A DNA stretch of 64,000 nt from Tyto alba. Its lineage: Eukaryota > Chordata > Aves > Strigiformes > Tytonidae. Made by a program: the position numbers and the translations under genes. Every line of letters begins with the position of its first letter. The first letter of the stretch is position 1. Below, one piece after another: positions 41,201 through 55,377 of this stretch. The DNA lies in assembly GCF_018691265.1 (NCBI RefSeq), contig NW_024881300.1, forward strand, positions 7,347,546 to 7,411,545, read 5' to 3'. The notes beneath the pieces were generated by a model. It ran no database searches and was not told the origin of the DNA. It worked only from the letters and a program-made list of their open reading frames with translations.

Positions 41201-42422
41201 TATGTCAAAGTCTTTGAAAGAATGCTCTCAGGAGGTAAAATCTTTGAAGGGGGTCTCCCTCCTTCCTACTCAGTTTCTTCCTGAAATCCTGGAAGAAAAA
41301 GAAGAGACAGAGAAAGAAAAGAGAGAGATACAACCTCAGAAGATGAGACACGGATTTGGTTGTTTCTGTCACTGTATCTCGCCTCCAGGAACAGCATCTT
41401 AAATGTGTGCTGAGCTAGCAGGGGGGGGGACTTCCATGGACAGAGTAATAATACGCAGTGGTTTTATAGTGCGTCACATGTTCAGAACATTTTATAAATA
41501 CCGAGCCAGATTAATCCAGGCTTTAAATCTGCATAAGTCTTGGCAGAGGGCTCTGGTGCCCATGAGATTATGGAGTCTGCAATGAAACTAAATTGTGACG
41601 ATCAAAAAAGGAAATTCAAAAAAGGCACAGCCAGAAGAAAAGTTTGCTATTTGTGAATCATGAAGAGAGAAAAGAAATCTGGGAAGAAGCAAATAAATGG
41701 TTGGTCAGTTGCCTAACAGATGGCTGCATTTTTAGGGCTGATGTTAGGAAACTGAGAAAGAAAGGGCATAAGTTTCTGCTCGTTTGATCTGCTCTGGAAA
41801 GCAGAGAATCACGCAGATTTTGAAGGTAAAAACAGTAATTCAGAGACTGATAGGAAGAACTCATTTCGGTTTATGCATTTATATTTTTCTTATCCTGAGG
41901 AGATAGCAGTGAGGATACTTGGTTGCAAGTAAACATAAACAATGGTATATCATAGAGTTTTCGCAAGCAGCAGTAAACCTAACTTATTCCTTGATTATTA
42001 TGCTCCATGTTCATCCAACTGGTCCACATAGAAACTGTAAGAGGCTTGATTTGTACTGCATCAGAATGTATTTTAAACATGCTTACATTTTGAATATAGT
42101 TTAAATTATGGTTTGTCCTGTGGTGCAGTAGCTTAACAATAACTGACCTAATTTGCCATATGAATCTCTTGTATACGAAAGGAATGCATTTCCATTTGGG
42201 AAGGCAGAGCACTCTGAAACAGCATTTATTTGCTGCTGCCACCCCAAAACTCTTCAAAACCTAAGTTAAGAGGCTGATCACAAATGCAGTGCTAGGGAGA
42301 CACTTTATAAGATTTCAGCATATTTTCCTTATTTCTGCCACACTATAGCATGCCACTGATGCTCGTAGTAGAGAGCATGAGGGAGCAGAAAACACAATAA
42401 ACAGCAACAAGTGGAATGCCAA

Positions 42423-43471
42423 CACCCTGGGTTGAGTGAGTGCTGGGGTTTTTTGGTGGCAGGGGAGGGGGCTATCGGGGCGGCCCCCTGTGAGAAGCTT
42501 CTCGAAGCTCCCCCAGCTCCACTTCTGTTTGGAAACTGAGCCAATCAGCTGCACCTCTGAGATAACGTATTTAAGAAGGGACGTGGTGACGGGCAGTGGG
42601 ACTTAGGAGGAGTTGCTGCAGCTGCGTGAACACCAAGGTCAGTGGAGGAACAGAGGAAGAAAGGAGGGAGGAGGTGTGCCGGAGCAGAGACCCCCCTGTA
42701 TCCTGTGGTGAGACGGCAGGGCGGCCCCCCCTGCCACCCATGAAGATGCACGGTAGAGCAGACATTGATTTATGGCCCGTGGCTTCTGCCTGGGTCATCA
42801 AGGTGCTGTGCCCAAAGGAGGCCGGGATCTCATGGGAAAAGGTAGCCCCACTGCTGTAATTCAGCACTGGTAGGATTGCAGCATGCGGGGGTGTCCCACG
42901 CCGGAGCAGCTCGGGAAGGGCTGCAGCCATGGGAGGGAATCCAGTCGGACAAAGTCAGTGACCCACAACGGAGCAGTGTGGGGACCGCTGCGGCCCGTGG
43001 GAGGAACTCACGTCAGAGAAAGTTTGTGGAGGACTGTCTCCCGTGAGAGGGGGACCACGCTGGAGCAGGGGGAAGTTCCATAAGTTCCCCCAACTGAAGA
43101 CAGAAGAAGTGGCAGCGCTGACTGCACCCCCCATTCCCTGCCCCTGCGCCACTGGGGGAGGAGGTAGAGATATGGGGAGCAGAGCTGAGCCCAGGAAGAA
43201 GGGAGGGGTGGGGGGAAGGTGTTCTCAGGACGTGGCAATGTTTCTCACTGTCCTACTCTGTTAAGTGTTGTTAGTGTCTGTAATAAATGTTCTTTTTTTC
43301 TTCCCCTAATGAGTCTGCCTTTTGCTCGTGACCATAAAGGGGGATTTTTTCCCCATCCCAGTCCTATCTCGGACCCCAAGCCTGGTTCTCTGTCCCTTCT
43401 TATTGCCAGAAGAGAAGGGAGAGAGAGTGGCTGTGTGGTGGTTGGCCACCGACCAGGCTCAAACCACAACA
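42423..43471 (+). mobile_element. Solo LTR of an avian endogenous retrovirus, plus orientation
   Basis: About 1.05 kb, GC-rich against A/T-rich flanks. It resembles an LTR family I recall as abundant in songbirds. In order: a pyrimidine-poor 5' part, CCAATCAG at 42541, a TATA-like TATTTAAGAAGG at about 42568, degenerate repeats of CCGTGGGAGG...CACG..GGAGCAG (about 42890-43075), polyA signal AATAAA at 43282-43287, and a 3' end CCACAACA. GCCAA is present directly outside both ends (42418-42422 and 43472-43476), as for a 5-bp target-site duplication. The expected TG start reads CA. No internal retroviral genes adjoin it. Family assignment is from memory. Confidence 0.75.
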
Positions 43472-43476
43472 GCCAA

Positions 43477-46400
43477 GACAAAAAACAGTTACACAGCTAA
43501 TCACAGTCAGAGGAAGCACATGGTAGAGCTGGGCAGATTCTTTGTGTCAGTCCAGAGGTTCAGTGTCTCTACTAAATGTATTTATAGCTACTATTTCGCA
43601 TATTTCACAACATCCCTATATGGCTCCACAGACATTCTCTCTGCCTCAGACATTGCAATTATGTTTGGAGCAAAACAGATCAATTTACTAGCTGCAGAAA
43701 GGTCTCTAAATCAGAAACAGTGTACTTGAGAGACCATCTCTCAGCTCACAGTTGCCACATTTGACGACTGATTCACCACAGAGTAAAGGACTGGCTTCAT
43801 CAGGACAGGATCCAGAGGTGCTTTTAACTTCCTAATTGACCTATACTGTCGGTCTATACAATCTATATACATCAGGCCCAGATGCTATTTATTCACTGAA
43901 CATTGTAGCCTGAATGTACACCCTCTCCACACTTTGTCTTCTTATATTGGTAAAATTCTTAATTTCACAAAAGCACATATGGCCTTAGAGATGTAAAAAT
44001 CTCAGCATAAGATAAAGTTTTCAGACATATATGCTTCCTGCAATACTGCAGTACAGTTCAGCTGCACCCTGTTTTGTTTGCAGTTACAGTCCTGTGCCAT
44101 GGTGTTAGAAGGCACATCTCCACAGAAAATGCAACTATTCACTATGGGTACAAGAGCTTGTGTCTCCTTGTACAGCTGTATTTAAAAATCTGACTTTTCT
44201 CTAAAGATTTTTTTTTTTCATTGGTCTGTGTAAAACACCAGGCTTCAAATACAGTCTTTCCTAATTATGTGGCTATAAATTTTCTCTTCCTTTTGTTCAC
44301 TGCCATTTAAGGCTTTCCTGCCTGTTGCAGATGACCCTCAAGCATCTGCACTGGTCACACAGTTGCCATAATTTCAGGTCACCACTAATGCCCTTGTCTC
44401 ACTGCTCTGGACACAGCAGGGACAAGCCACTGAGATGGACTTCCACCAGCCTGACTACCACCTTTGGTACAGGGAGAGCTGTTAGCAAACATGCATGACC
44501 ATTATTAGTAAGAGCACTGAACTATGTTCAGTTCCCTTCTTGCTAATTCAGACTATAACCACATGTCTTTGGCAGTAATCTCTTCTAATTTTCTCAGCAG
44601 ATTTGATGCATCTTCAGGCCCTATAGTTCTCTTCCATAAAGGAGCAATGGTGGTGATCAAACCACTGCCTTAAGGAAACATTTTATTTATTTAAATGAAA
44701 AAGATCAAAAGGAAGTCTCACAACAATGAAGGAGATCATATGCTACTCTGATTTTCATCAAGATCTCTAGGCCTAGGAAAAGATCTAACCCAGCTTCCTT
44801 GCTCAGCACGTCACCCTGTGTCAGCCTGTCCCTCCTGACAACTACTGGCAATAATCTTTTTTTTTAAAAAAAAAAAAAAAAATTGAGAAATCAAGTGGAG
44901 TTTGCTTTATCTCCAGGCCCCTTGCTCTGGCAAAAAGATTTGTATCATTCTGGATCCATGATTCACGTCCCTCAAGGCTATTTGTTTATTCCTCCCATTG
45001 TCTTCCTTGTGGATGACTGAGGCCATGTATCACAAAGAATTGTGTGGCTTTCCCATTTCTTATCAGAAACAGCAAATGTTAGAACAATGTGTACATAAAG
45101 GGAGATCTGATAACCCACCTATGTATTGCTTTATCTGCCACTTGCAGGTCATTTACAGCATTTGTGAAATTCATTCTGGTCAGTACTGTTAGAGCCGTGC
45201 ACTGCACTACTTGGACAATTACAATCCTAGCCTGTAATAAAGAAATACACTAAATTAGGTCCTCATCTGTTACTCTGGTGTAAAAGAGAGCAACCTGCCT
45301 CTCTGCCTGTTTTAACTTTGTACTGAGTGCATACATTTTTACCTTTACCAGTTTTTTTAAATGAATCTTTTAGGAATTTGTATGTAGTTCAGAGCTAATT
45401 TTAGCTTGATCAGAAAATGCTCTGGGGATGCTTGCATAAAAGGTGCTATGGAAATGTACTACATTGCATCATATCCAAATCAAATTCAACATAGTTAAAA
45501 ATTAGCTATGGTAGTAAAAAATACTTCAGGAACAGGGCAGGCACAGAGTCTATGCTGGAAGAAAATGCCTGAAGAGTTGTGGTCTCTATTTTCACAGGTT
45601 AAGACAAGGACAATTCAAATCTGATGCTTTGAGATACAAGCTGATCACATGCAGAAACTGAGATGGGATTTATAAGCAGTGGATAACTGAGCTGCAGCTG
45701 TACAGAAAAGCACTGGTGGATCTAGACTACATAACGCTCAATAGCTGTGGGTAAGAAAGTATATTCACATCTCTTTTTCTCCCTGTCCTGATGGTAATAA
45801 TGCAAGGCACACGGTGAGGGCATCAGAACCACTGATAAAAATCTTATTTTTCCATAGAATGAAGAAGCAGTGGCACTCTGAGGTCAGAGTTAGGCAGCCA
45901 GGTATACATGGATAATTGCAAGCATTGCAGTTCCTATATGCAGTCTTCACAAACATACATTGATTCACCACAGAATGCCTCCAAAAGAAAAGGAATTCTT
46001 AAGATTTCTTAACATTCTCCTACAAGAGCAAGTTTTTTTTTCAATCCATTGTGCCACTGTTACAACCTTATTTTTATTTTGAAGAATTTTCATTGAATCA
46101 CAGAATTTCTTTCTGACACAGCTCACCTTTTAGAGATATTTTTCAATTGATCTAATCCATTCATTCTCTACCTAAGATCTCCTTTTCCTGTTATTTAAAA
46201 AAAAAAAAAAAAAAAACAACACAAAAACCTAAGGATGCATGTAAAATGTAGCATCATTAACAATTCTTTAATATATACAAGCAAATCTGGCAACTTTAAA
46301 TCATGTTACTACTTTGAAACATGCCACAGACTGTCTTTTCTACTTTATACTTAGTGAATCTTCATAGGGTTTTTAATACTCTTTCTACTTTTGCCATGAT

Positions 46401-49400
46401 CAAAGGAATTGCTCTCTGTTTGCTTGTTCCTCTGATAAGTGATAAAAGATGTCAGTGAGACTAATGAGAACTGCCTCCAGCTTCCTTCATAAAGCCCTGT
46501 AGAAAAGAAATCACAATGCATCGTCAAACTTGCTAGTCTTTTAGGAAATAAAGTGTGGAAAAATACTGGGCACAAAGACAACAGGGGAATGGGAGTGGGG
46601 GCGGAGGGGGGAAAAAGGAGATTTTACAAAAGAAACAAAACAAGATATTGATGAGTAAGTAGAAATATTACTCCCATCAATAATCTGTATTGAGATGAAT
46701 CGTGAAACAACTGCATATGCAAATATGGAGTTTCATTTCTTTGTGCAATAGTATTTGGGGTTTCCCACACATATGCTGAAAAGGTAATGTATAATTTCCT
46801 CCCCACCCCATGATACAGAAGTGTTAAAAAAAAAAATCTGAATCCAAATCCAGATTAGGCCTTTGTTGTTCTGTCCCGAATGACAGTTTACATTACTCTT
46901 TTCAGGATCTACCAGAACAACTCTTTTCTGTTTCAAAATGAATTTTGCCCCCTAACGCAAAGGCCCTCATTCCAGTGAGGACTGAAGGCAGTTTGCACAT
47001 TCTCAGGCCTAAACCCATGAATATGTGTCCATTTACTCACACTGAAAACAACTGGAACAAATGCCCTGGGTCAAATGAAGTGTGTTTGCATTGAGACCAG
47101 TCTCAAACAAGTAGCAAGATTTTTAATTTGTAAAGAGCTGCTCTGCAGGTTTGCTGACCAATATCTCATCTGCAGGGGCTGCCTCTGTTTTTTCTAACCC
47201 AGATAATGGTCAAATGCAAATAGAGAAGTATGTTGCTAAGGTAGGACAGGCAGTCTCAGTTCTTTGAATTATACAGAAAACGAAGATGCATGCAAATCAA
47301 ACAGCAGGCTCATTTACTACATAGCCTTCTCCTAACAACAGGACACACACCCTTTCAACACCTTCTGTGTGGCAGATGTCTAGAGAACATGCTCTTGTTT
47401 TCAAGACTAACACAGACATGCCAGAAGGCAGTAGCATTGTGATTATTCCTGTGAAAAACCTGCGCTATCACATGTGCTTGGTTGATTACATAGTAAACCC
47501 TGATGAGCTAGACCTGTGGGGTTTTTAGCAAGTTATATGAAGTCTTGGAACATAACAGCCTGATAGAGAATCATGACATTTAAGTCAGCAAGCAGAAAAC
47601 TTTGATTTATTTTTATCTTGTTTTCAATTGATACTTCTCCGTTATTTTCCTAAAGAGAGATTGATTAGCTCAGGCTGGTAACTTCTAAAACATGTTCATT
47701 TATGACTAAGTATAGCCATTTTATTTACGTCTGCATACATAGTTTTCTAAGTATACACATTTACTAAAGCAAGTATAGAAGGTAATAACCTAAAAAAAAA
47801 TGTAGATTATAAATCAATATTTATAAATACAAATTGATGCAAGTGTTCAAGGGGAAAATGTAAAGTTACTAAAATATATTTTGCTTTTCAAATGAACTAT
47901 TTTAATCAATAAAGGAAAGTTTAAAGTGACTTGCAATGGTTATTTCTGACTATCATGTAATTTAAGATCTTAAAACTAGTATGTCTCATCTTGTACTTCA
48001 TTTTTAACCATAGATGGTAGAGGAAAATAGGCATTTTGCTTTTTCAGAGACTCAGTGCTGAGTGCCAGATATGGCAAAATGGCTATATTTAATTCCAAGG
48101 AAAACTTCTAATATTGCTATCTTTTTAGGAAAATAATTGAGGAATACACAAGAAAAACAAATATATCCATTTTCTTTGTGTTGACTGTAATCACTGAATG
48201 CAACTGAGTAAATGGAACAAGTGTACTGATTGAGGTGCTAATTGTTTTATATTGGGATGAACTTTATTGGTGTAAGGACAGATACAACAGACTGAACTCA
48301 CTGGCCCAGTGTGAAAATATTGCCAGCACCATGTTTTGGGATTTTTTTCTTTAAACTTTGAGCGATTTAATACATCAGAATAAATTGGATTTAATATAGG
48401 TTTTAAAATTAAGTTTTACTCAAGAAAGATTTTTTTAAACTTAAAAGTCCAATTTATTTTTTTAAGTCATTGATTTTTATCCATCCTGCTGTTCCTCTTC
48501 ATTAAGGGAATAATGACCCTGATGCCTTAACAGAACAGAAACTCTGATCTTTCTCCTGGGGCTCCGTTTCCCCTTTATACTAATATTAAATATGAAGTGT
48601 CTATGGAATCTTAAATAATAAGAAGAAATGTGTTTCTAGGCTGGATAGGGGAGGGATTTAGATAGGGAAGTAGCCTAGGGGAGAGCCTAGCTACACAGAC
48701 AGACACCCTGAGGCCGCTTCTATGGCCATTAGCTTCACTGGGCTGAACTACCAATTAATGCCAGCCCTGAATTGGGTCCATATCTCCAAAGCCAATCACA
48801 CATACTATTAGGGCTCAGTTCTTCTTCTAAAATAGTACTGTTTGTAGTAACCAGAGTACAATTACAATGTTAACCACCTAAAACCAACAGAAATTGCTTT
48901 TGAATTTGTCTGAATTACCGTTATTTTGTAAGAGTCAGAGTGCACTAATTATCATGGGAATAAGATGATGTTTGAATTCAATTCCCTTCGTGATCATATT
49001 CACTGGAAGAATCATTGGTTGGGGAAGATATGAAGTTCTGCACTCATTATCTAAAGTTCACAAATGCTATCCTTGCAGCTTTCCCTCATGCAAAACACCT
49101 GCAGAGAAACAGTGCCTCTTGTACTCAAAACAATAGATCTTTTATTGTTTTGGGTTTTTTGTTGTTGTTTTGGGGGTTTTTTGTTTGTTTTGTTTGTTTG
49201 TTTGTTTCCCCCCCCCCCCATGAAACTTCAATTTCATGCATTTTACTAAAGAAACAGTATGGTCTCCAGAATAGTAGGACACATTTTTTGGCCTATTTTT
49301 ACAAATCACAAAGTATTGGAAAGGGCTTTTAGCAGCAACTTGTCAGTAGAGCTTGAAACTCACAAAAGAATTCCAGCAACACAAGCTGATTATAACATCC

Positions 49401-50127
49401 AGTCCTGCTCCAAAACACAATCATTTCTCAGAGATTCCACAGGTGTCTGCCCATACAGGACTTAGTGATGACTAAGGTTTGTAGCCTCAAAAGATTGAAA
49501 CTAGAAGCTCTAAACCATTGAAAAAAAAGGGCTGCTCTTCAATCTTTATGATTGTGGAAAAAAATACTGATTCTGTTTCAGGGACGCCTCAGGAAGACAT
49601 GGGTTTTCACTTGGTATTTAGCTCTATTTTATTTGTCAAAACTTTCCATAGTATATCAAGAGAGCCCTGACACTGTCGGATGAAAATGTATGGGTAATTT
49701 CCATACCTACACAGCAAAACTGACTGTCAGAGATGCATCAGGGAGGAAAGAAAATCTACAAATTAAGAAAGGAAATGGCAGTAAGAATAGTGTTCTTCAG
49801 AGAATGAAAAAAGGAGGCTACTGAAATGTCTAGCTACACATGTTAACCCTGTCCAGCACTTGGACAACTTAAGTGCTTTTTGATGTCCACAGGCTGGTTC
49901 ATCCCCCTGACTTCCAGCCCCTCCACATATCTCCAATTCTGCTAGCTACAGGCTGCAGTACTTAAAAATACGCATTTTTTTAAAAAAACATAAAATTCAT
50001 TTCTGAAAAAAAGAAAGAACCAAGCCTTCAATATCTGTTTGCTGAGATGGCTGCTTTGCTCTGCACAGTCTGAACTGCAGCCTGAATTTTGATACATTTC
50101 CCATCCATCAGCACTCTCTTTCCCAAG
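43477..50127. other. Intergenic sequence between the two LTRs
   Basis: No gene recognised on either strand. It contains A/T homopolymers (44857-44881, 46196-46216) and a GTTT/T-rich tract with a 12-C run (49141-49219). The rest is undistinguished. Confidence 0.7.
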
Positions 50128-50525
50128 CAAGCAGGTGCCCACCAAAGCTACTCTATCACTCCCCCTTCTCAGCTGGACAGGGGAGAGAAAAAAATCTCTC
50201 CCTGGGGTCCTCCATGGGCTGCAGGGGAATGTCTGCTCCAGCACCTGGACCACCTCCTCCCCCTCCTTCTTCACTGACCTTGGTGTCTGCACAGTTGTTT
50301 CTCTCACATATTTTCACTCCTCTGCAGTTGCACAGGTTTTATTCCCTTCTTAAATAAGTTATGACAGGTGCAGCCCACAGAAGTTAGAGGTGGAGCAGAT
50401 GCCCACACACCATGGCTGATGGTGTTGGCTCTGTTGGACATGGGGGAAACTTCTGGGAACCTCTCACAGAAGCCCCCCCTGTAGCACCACCACCCCCGCT
50501 ACCAATTACTCCTGGGCAACTACCA
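50128..50525 (-). mobile_element. Shortened LTR of the same family, minus orientation
   Basis: The plus strand reads GGTGCCCACCAAAGC, CAGCTGGACAGGGGAGAGAA, CCATGGGCTGCAGGGGAA, CTGACCTTGGTGTCTGCA and TTCTTAAATAAGTT. These are reverse-complement hallmarks of the 42.4-43.5k LTR family. It is about 400 bp against about 1 kb, with both the internal repeats and the terminal TGTGGTGG-type end missing, so it is an old internally deleted copy. Confidence 0.7.
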
Positions 50526-53500
50526 AGAGAGCAGCAGTCTAGTCTTCTAGCTACATTGACTATCAGTGGGAAAGAAAAGCATATGAGAAACCGCAGACTT
50601 TTTAAAAAGGGAACTTATGCAAAAAAAAAAAAAATTTAAGTAGTAATGAAAGAGAGAAAAGACAACAAAAAAAAAAAAAGGAAAAAAAAACCTAGTCAAA
50701 GAAATCTAAAAAGGTTTAAAATTACAAGGGAGGAAGGCAAGGATTTAAAAGAATAATGAAATGCTGACATAGGATTAAAATTTAATAAATAAAGTGCACA
50801 GAGGAAAAAGAAAAATAGGAGGGTAGTTACAGAAAAAACAAAAACATGGAAAAAAAAAGAAAATAAAGGAGAATAACATAAGATGTGCGTGTCTGTTATT
50901 GTAGTATACTACACAGAAATCTATAATGGCTTTCTCAAAGCTGCACTGTGAATCAAAACTTTAATGTCAATTTTTTACCTATTTTCTGTAATAAAGTTAT
51001 TACTCTTTTCATGTTACTCTTCTTCCAAAAAAAAAAAATCTGACTTGAAACTTCTCAATTCCCCACAAACTGCAAGGATTTTCTACTTGAAAATGAAATT
51101 TAAGTGAAAATTGTACTGCAGCTCCATGTCAAAATATTTTAGACAGCTCTAAAAATACCTCCAACTTTCCTTTTTCAGAAGAAAACAAAAAACTCATAGG
51201 TTTGCTTATAAAATGCTTAAAGCTTATAGGGAGAGCTGAGAGATTTCCAAATCTGGTTTTGTTATCCTCCCATAGAAAATGTAAAGGCAGCTGAATGGCC
51301 ACATTTGAAGTCTGGCAGAAAACAGATCCTAAAACTCTGTACCATCTGCCTAGTGCATTTTTGTTATTATTCATTCAGGTAATATCTCCTTCCTTCAGTA
51401 ATTTCTGTGAAAACCATTCTAAAAAGCTATTCCAGAAACTATATTAAACTTAGAGAAATACGTTGAGTAATTGCTGCAGTGACATGTATTAGTGTTTTTC
51501 CAAGGGAATCAGTTGATTTTAATTTTGTTGTATCACTTCTTGGAAACATCTAAGCCAAAGCACCTTTTAATACTTGATCATTTATTATGGTATTTCTTTC
51601 ACTTAGGAGGCTTTTCAATGTGTGTAGAAGACTAGGGATTTACCTGTGTTATTTTCAGGATATAGAGGCAACAAGTTCAAGGCAAAATATTAGTGGTGAG
51701 GGGCTCATAACAGGAACGTCATAGAAATGCTTATTCTTCTGATAAGTTCCATGTCCGTGCTATTAGCCAGACCTCTTCTAATAAATTTAGGCTTTCCTAA
51801 ACAGGAAAGCTCAGGAAAATTCATTTGAATGAACTGTAGCTGTGAATTAACTTTCCCAAGTGCCTTTACGCAGACACGCACTTAAGGGTTTAACAGGCCA
51901 CAGTGCAGTAAATTTGGGGGCTGTTCATGATATAGCTGGGAGATACCACAACTTTTACAGTAATTATTTTTTAATAGCATCGTTCAAATTGGAAGACTCG
52001 CACTCCTTGTAGTATTTTCAACACTTCAGTTTCACTCAAGTTGTGCCCACTTTTATCCTTGAGAGACCCAGTTAATGAAGTGGAGCAATAGTTTTGTTTA
52101 GTGCTGCATGGAACCAAGGAATAAGACTCAATTACCATAAAAATCAGCAAAACAAAACCTGGAAGATGGAATGGTTGTCCCTTAAGGCTCTCCCCAAAAT
52201 GAAGACCAGAGAAGAATCTCATCTGGTTTACAGCTGCATGGACAGACACATGGACATATATATCACCAGTGGCTGTAGATCTGCTGAACATATATATTGT
52301 CTCCCTTTCTGTTCAGTCCCTACATCTTACCAATTATTATAAATTTAAAATTCTAATGGTAGAGCTGCAGGCTATAGTCCTGCACCACCTCAGAAGTGTC
52401 ATGCACAGAGGTGAACACTCTCTCTAATGCCATTTCCCACTGTGCTACTTAGGTCATACGTTCAGTTCCTTCTCCACTATGGTACCCAAACACATTTCAC
52501 AGTATCAGCTTTCACAATACCATTCTTAATCATCAGGCACAGTTCATAGTCCCTGTTACTTGATTTAAAACTTTGCCTTTGGATATACAACAAAAGATTT
52601 TATTCTTCTGGTTCCAACCCTATTTCACAATCCAAGTCACCTGGAAGGACATATTTGCCCTCCGTCAGCATTCTGCCATCAACAGTGTCATAGAAGTGAC
52701 AAATAGCAAAAAACAACGATCAATGCCAGGCTTCACATCAATATATAACATTCCTGGAAACATCACTATTTGATGAAAACTTCTTTTGATAGCTATTGTA
52801 AAACAAGTCCATCATCCAGTTATTAATTATTTAATGTTTTCCATACAGCCAAACTATAATGTTCTTTATGTAGTGGTAATAAGATTTACAGAAGCCTAGA
52901 TTTATTCCTTATCTAGTTACTTTCCTTAACTAGGCTTTTCATTTTCTCAGAGAATGAAGTTAGACTTGTTTGAAAAGACCTGTTTTTCATGTTGATTGAT
53001 TGATTTTCTTCTCATTATTACAACTAATTTGTTAAAGAAATACTATAATATCAATTTTATCAGCTTACTACAATCACCAAGAACATTAGAATTACTGCTT
53101 TTCAGTTCAGGTGGGAACCTGGTCACTTTTTAAAAAAGCTAATAATCTTGGTAAAAGTGAGGCTAATTTATAACCACCAGAAGCTCTCACCAATTTAGAA
53201 ACAAAATTGTCTTGACAGGGGGCAAATGAATCTGAAACAAAGCCCAGAAAGGATTCTTTTACTTACACAGTCTACTTCCACCTATCTAACCAAGTCCCAT
53301 TTTTATCTTTAGTTTGCTGGGAAACAAAAAAAGTGTGGTGAATCAATCCATGTATTATAATCAAGTAACTAAACAAATTATTACTGAATTAAAAACTCAC
53401 TTGCCTTTACTGAATTGTATCTTTATGTGAAAAAACAACCCATTTTGGACCAGATTCAATCTTTACGTAAACAAACATATTTTTCATTCACTGCACTGGA

Positions 53501-55017
53501 CTGCTACATAATATAAGCAGGTACAGGATGCAGCTTCTGGTATATTTTTATTCCAGATATCTAAATGTCAGTTTGAAACATCCCCAAAATTATAATCATT
53601 GCAGAATAAAAGGATTTGAGACTGTGCTGTAGCAAAGTCATAAAGCACAGGGGCCAAAAAGGTATTTAGGTCAGCATTTCTTCTCAGTGTAGCCTTCTGA
53701 AGCTACAACCACCTCACACTCACAGAATGAGTGTGGACACAACATTAGCTAAAATGGGGTACTATCAGCATAAATATGGGAGATTCTACTCCGCCACCTT
53801 TTCACTACATGAACATTTAGATCCAGTATGTTTTTCCTACCCATAGTATTTATGATCTCATATGAAAACAAGCCTTCCTAAAATGTTTTAAAAGTTGTTC
53901 TTAACTGAAGTACCATTTAGTTGTGTTTAGTGCTGTTTAGCTCGACAGCAAAATTCTTATTGACTCCAACATCTTGAAGATGATTCTCAGCAAACTTTTC
54001 AAAGGGAAGGTTCTTTTCTAGCTAGTAAACCACTAGTCTCAGCTGTGAGAACCAGAGATTACTTCTCACTTTCCATCATCCTTAGAGCAAGGCAAAAAAG
54101 AATTTAGGCCTTTCAAAACACTCACTGCACAGAAGCTCTAGAGAATAGAAACACATGCAGAACAGCAAGGCAAAAGCCTGGTGTGCTAAAAAGTGTCTTG
54201 TCCATCTGTACCTTATACAAAAATTCTTCCAGAAAAATTAATACCCCCCATCTGGCAAAGGATGGTGCTTTGAGCAATTTGGAGCAAAAAGGCCATTATA
54301 GCTTTAAACTATAAATTATATAAAACAAAACATTTTTTAAAAATTTATAAATAAACTTAATATGCTCAGAGAAGAGAACAAATTATTAAATATTGGGAAC
54401 AGATGGGGAAACATCAGACCATGGCTACTTGTATTTCCTGCATTTTACAGCTGGTTTGCAAGAATGAAGCATGCAAAGCCTTAAGCCACTTGGATCAAAT
54501 GATCACAGCGGACCAAATTCTGTGCCCTTTATTCAGGCTATTTATTCTGCATTTGATTCAAGTGCTGTTTTACCTGAAAGCAACACCTTCCTGTGTAAAG
54601 TGGTCTCAGTTTGGACTGATTTTAAAACCTCTTTAAGATGGTTCAGGAACTAAAGTTTCAAAATTCCTCTAGATCCTTTGCCTTATCCTGTACATCAGGG
54701 AGAAAGGACTGTCTAGAGGGGATTCTTAGTCTCACCTAAAATCCTACATCTTTTCCTAAAGAAACTGATAGTTACAGCAGGTCCCTTCCTCTTTCCTTTC
54801 AGTCTTTGATATAACTTAGCCTCTTCAGCCTTGGAAAATATGAAAGACATCTTTTATTTCTTTGGAGAAGAAAAATAGGAGCTGTTTAGTACTAAGAATA
54901 TTTTCTCCTTGTTTAGGCTGTTGTAAACACAGTCCCTGTAAAAACACAACAAAAAAAAAAAGCCAAACAAAACACAAACTAAAAACCTCCCCAAGAATAA
55001 ACCACTGGTGTCATTAT

Positions 55018-55021
<4 letters not shown>

Positions 55022-55058
<37 letters not shown>
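55022..55058 (+). repeat. A37 homopolymer
   Basis: Uninterrupted A run, the longest in the window. No retrotransposed gene copy is recognisable on its 5' side. Confidence 0.95.
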
Positions 55059-55060
<2 letters not shown>

Positions 55061-55341
55061 GAGATGATAGATGCAGCCAAACACTTTGAGTGTGTTCCTT
55101 TTAACCTGAAACTCTGCCTGTGGGCCATATCATCCTAAAAACTCTTCAATATAAGATAGGAAATAATGCTAGGGGCGTATCCAGATCTGCACACCAGTAC
55201 TTGCTGATTTGCCAACTCATGGGTTTTAAAAGTCTCCTACCCTGCTCCTGGCACCTCTTGTCAGTCACTGACAGGAAGATCTTCATCTGTGAAGGGTGAT
55301 TTGCACAGCAGGGGACCTGCAAAGCAGCTGCCGCAGGTACT

Positions 55342-55377
<36 letters not shown>

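Larger units (their letters stand above)
36597..42417. other. Intergenic sequence downstream of SNX20
   Basis: No gene seen. Apart from the MIR remnants it holds a degenerate GATG/GGAT stretch (about 39713-39750), T runs at 40224-40260 and a (TA)n tract at 40305-40320. A CTCF-like motif occurs at 40153-40165. Confidence 0.7.

Noticed and set aside
42571..43729. Overlapping open frames of 65-135 codons on both strands
   Set aside because: All fall mainly in the GC-rich LTR; composition effects explain them and no retroviral protein motif is present.
46090..46115. CR1-like GAATCACAGAATTTCT
   Set aside because: Too short and not followed by the expected CR1 3' sequence; likely chance.
49942..50307. 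121-codon minus-strand open frame
   Set aside because: Mostly translation of the degraded LTR; no match to a retroviral or host protein.
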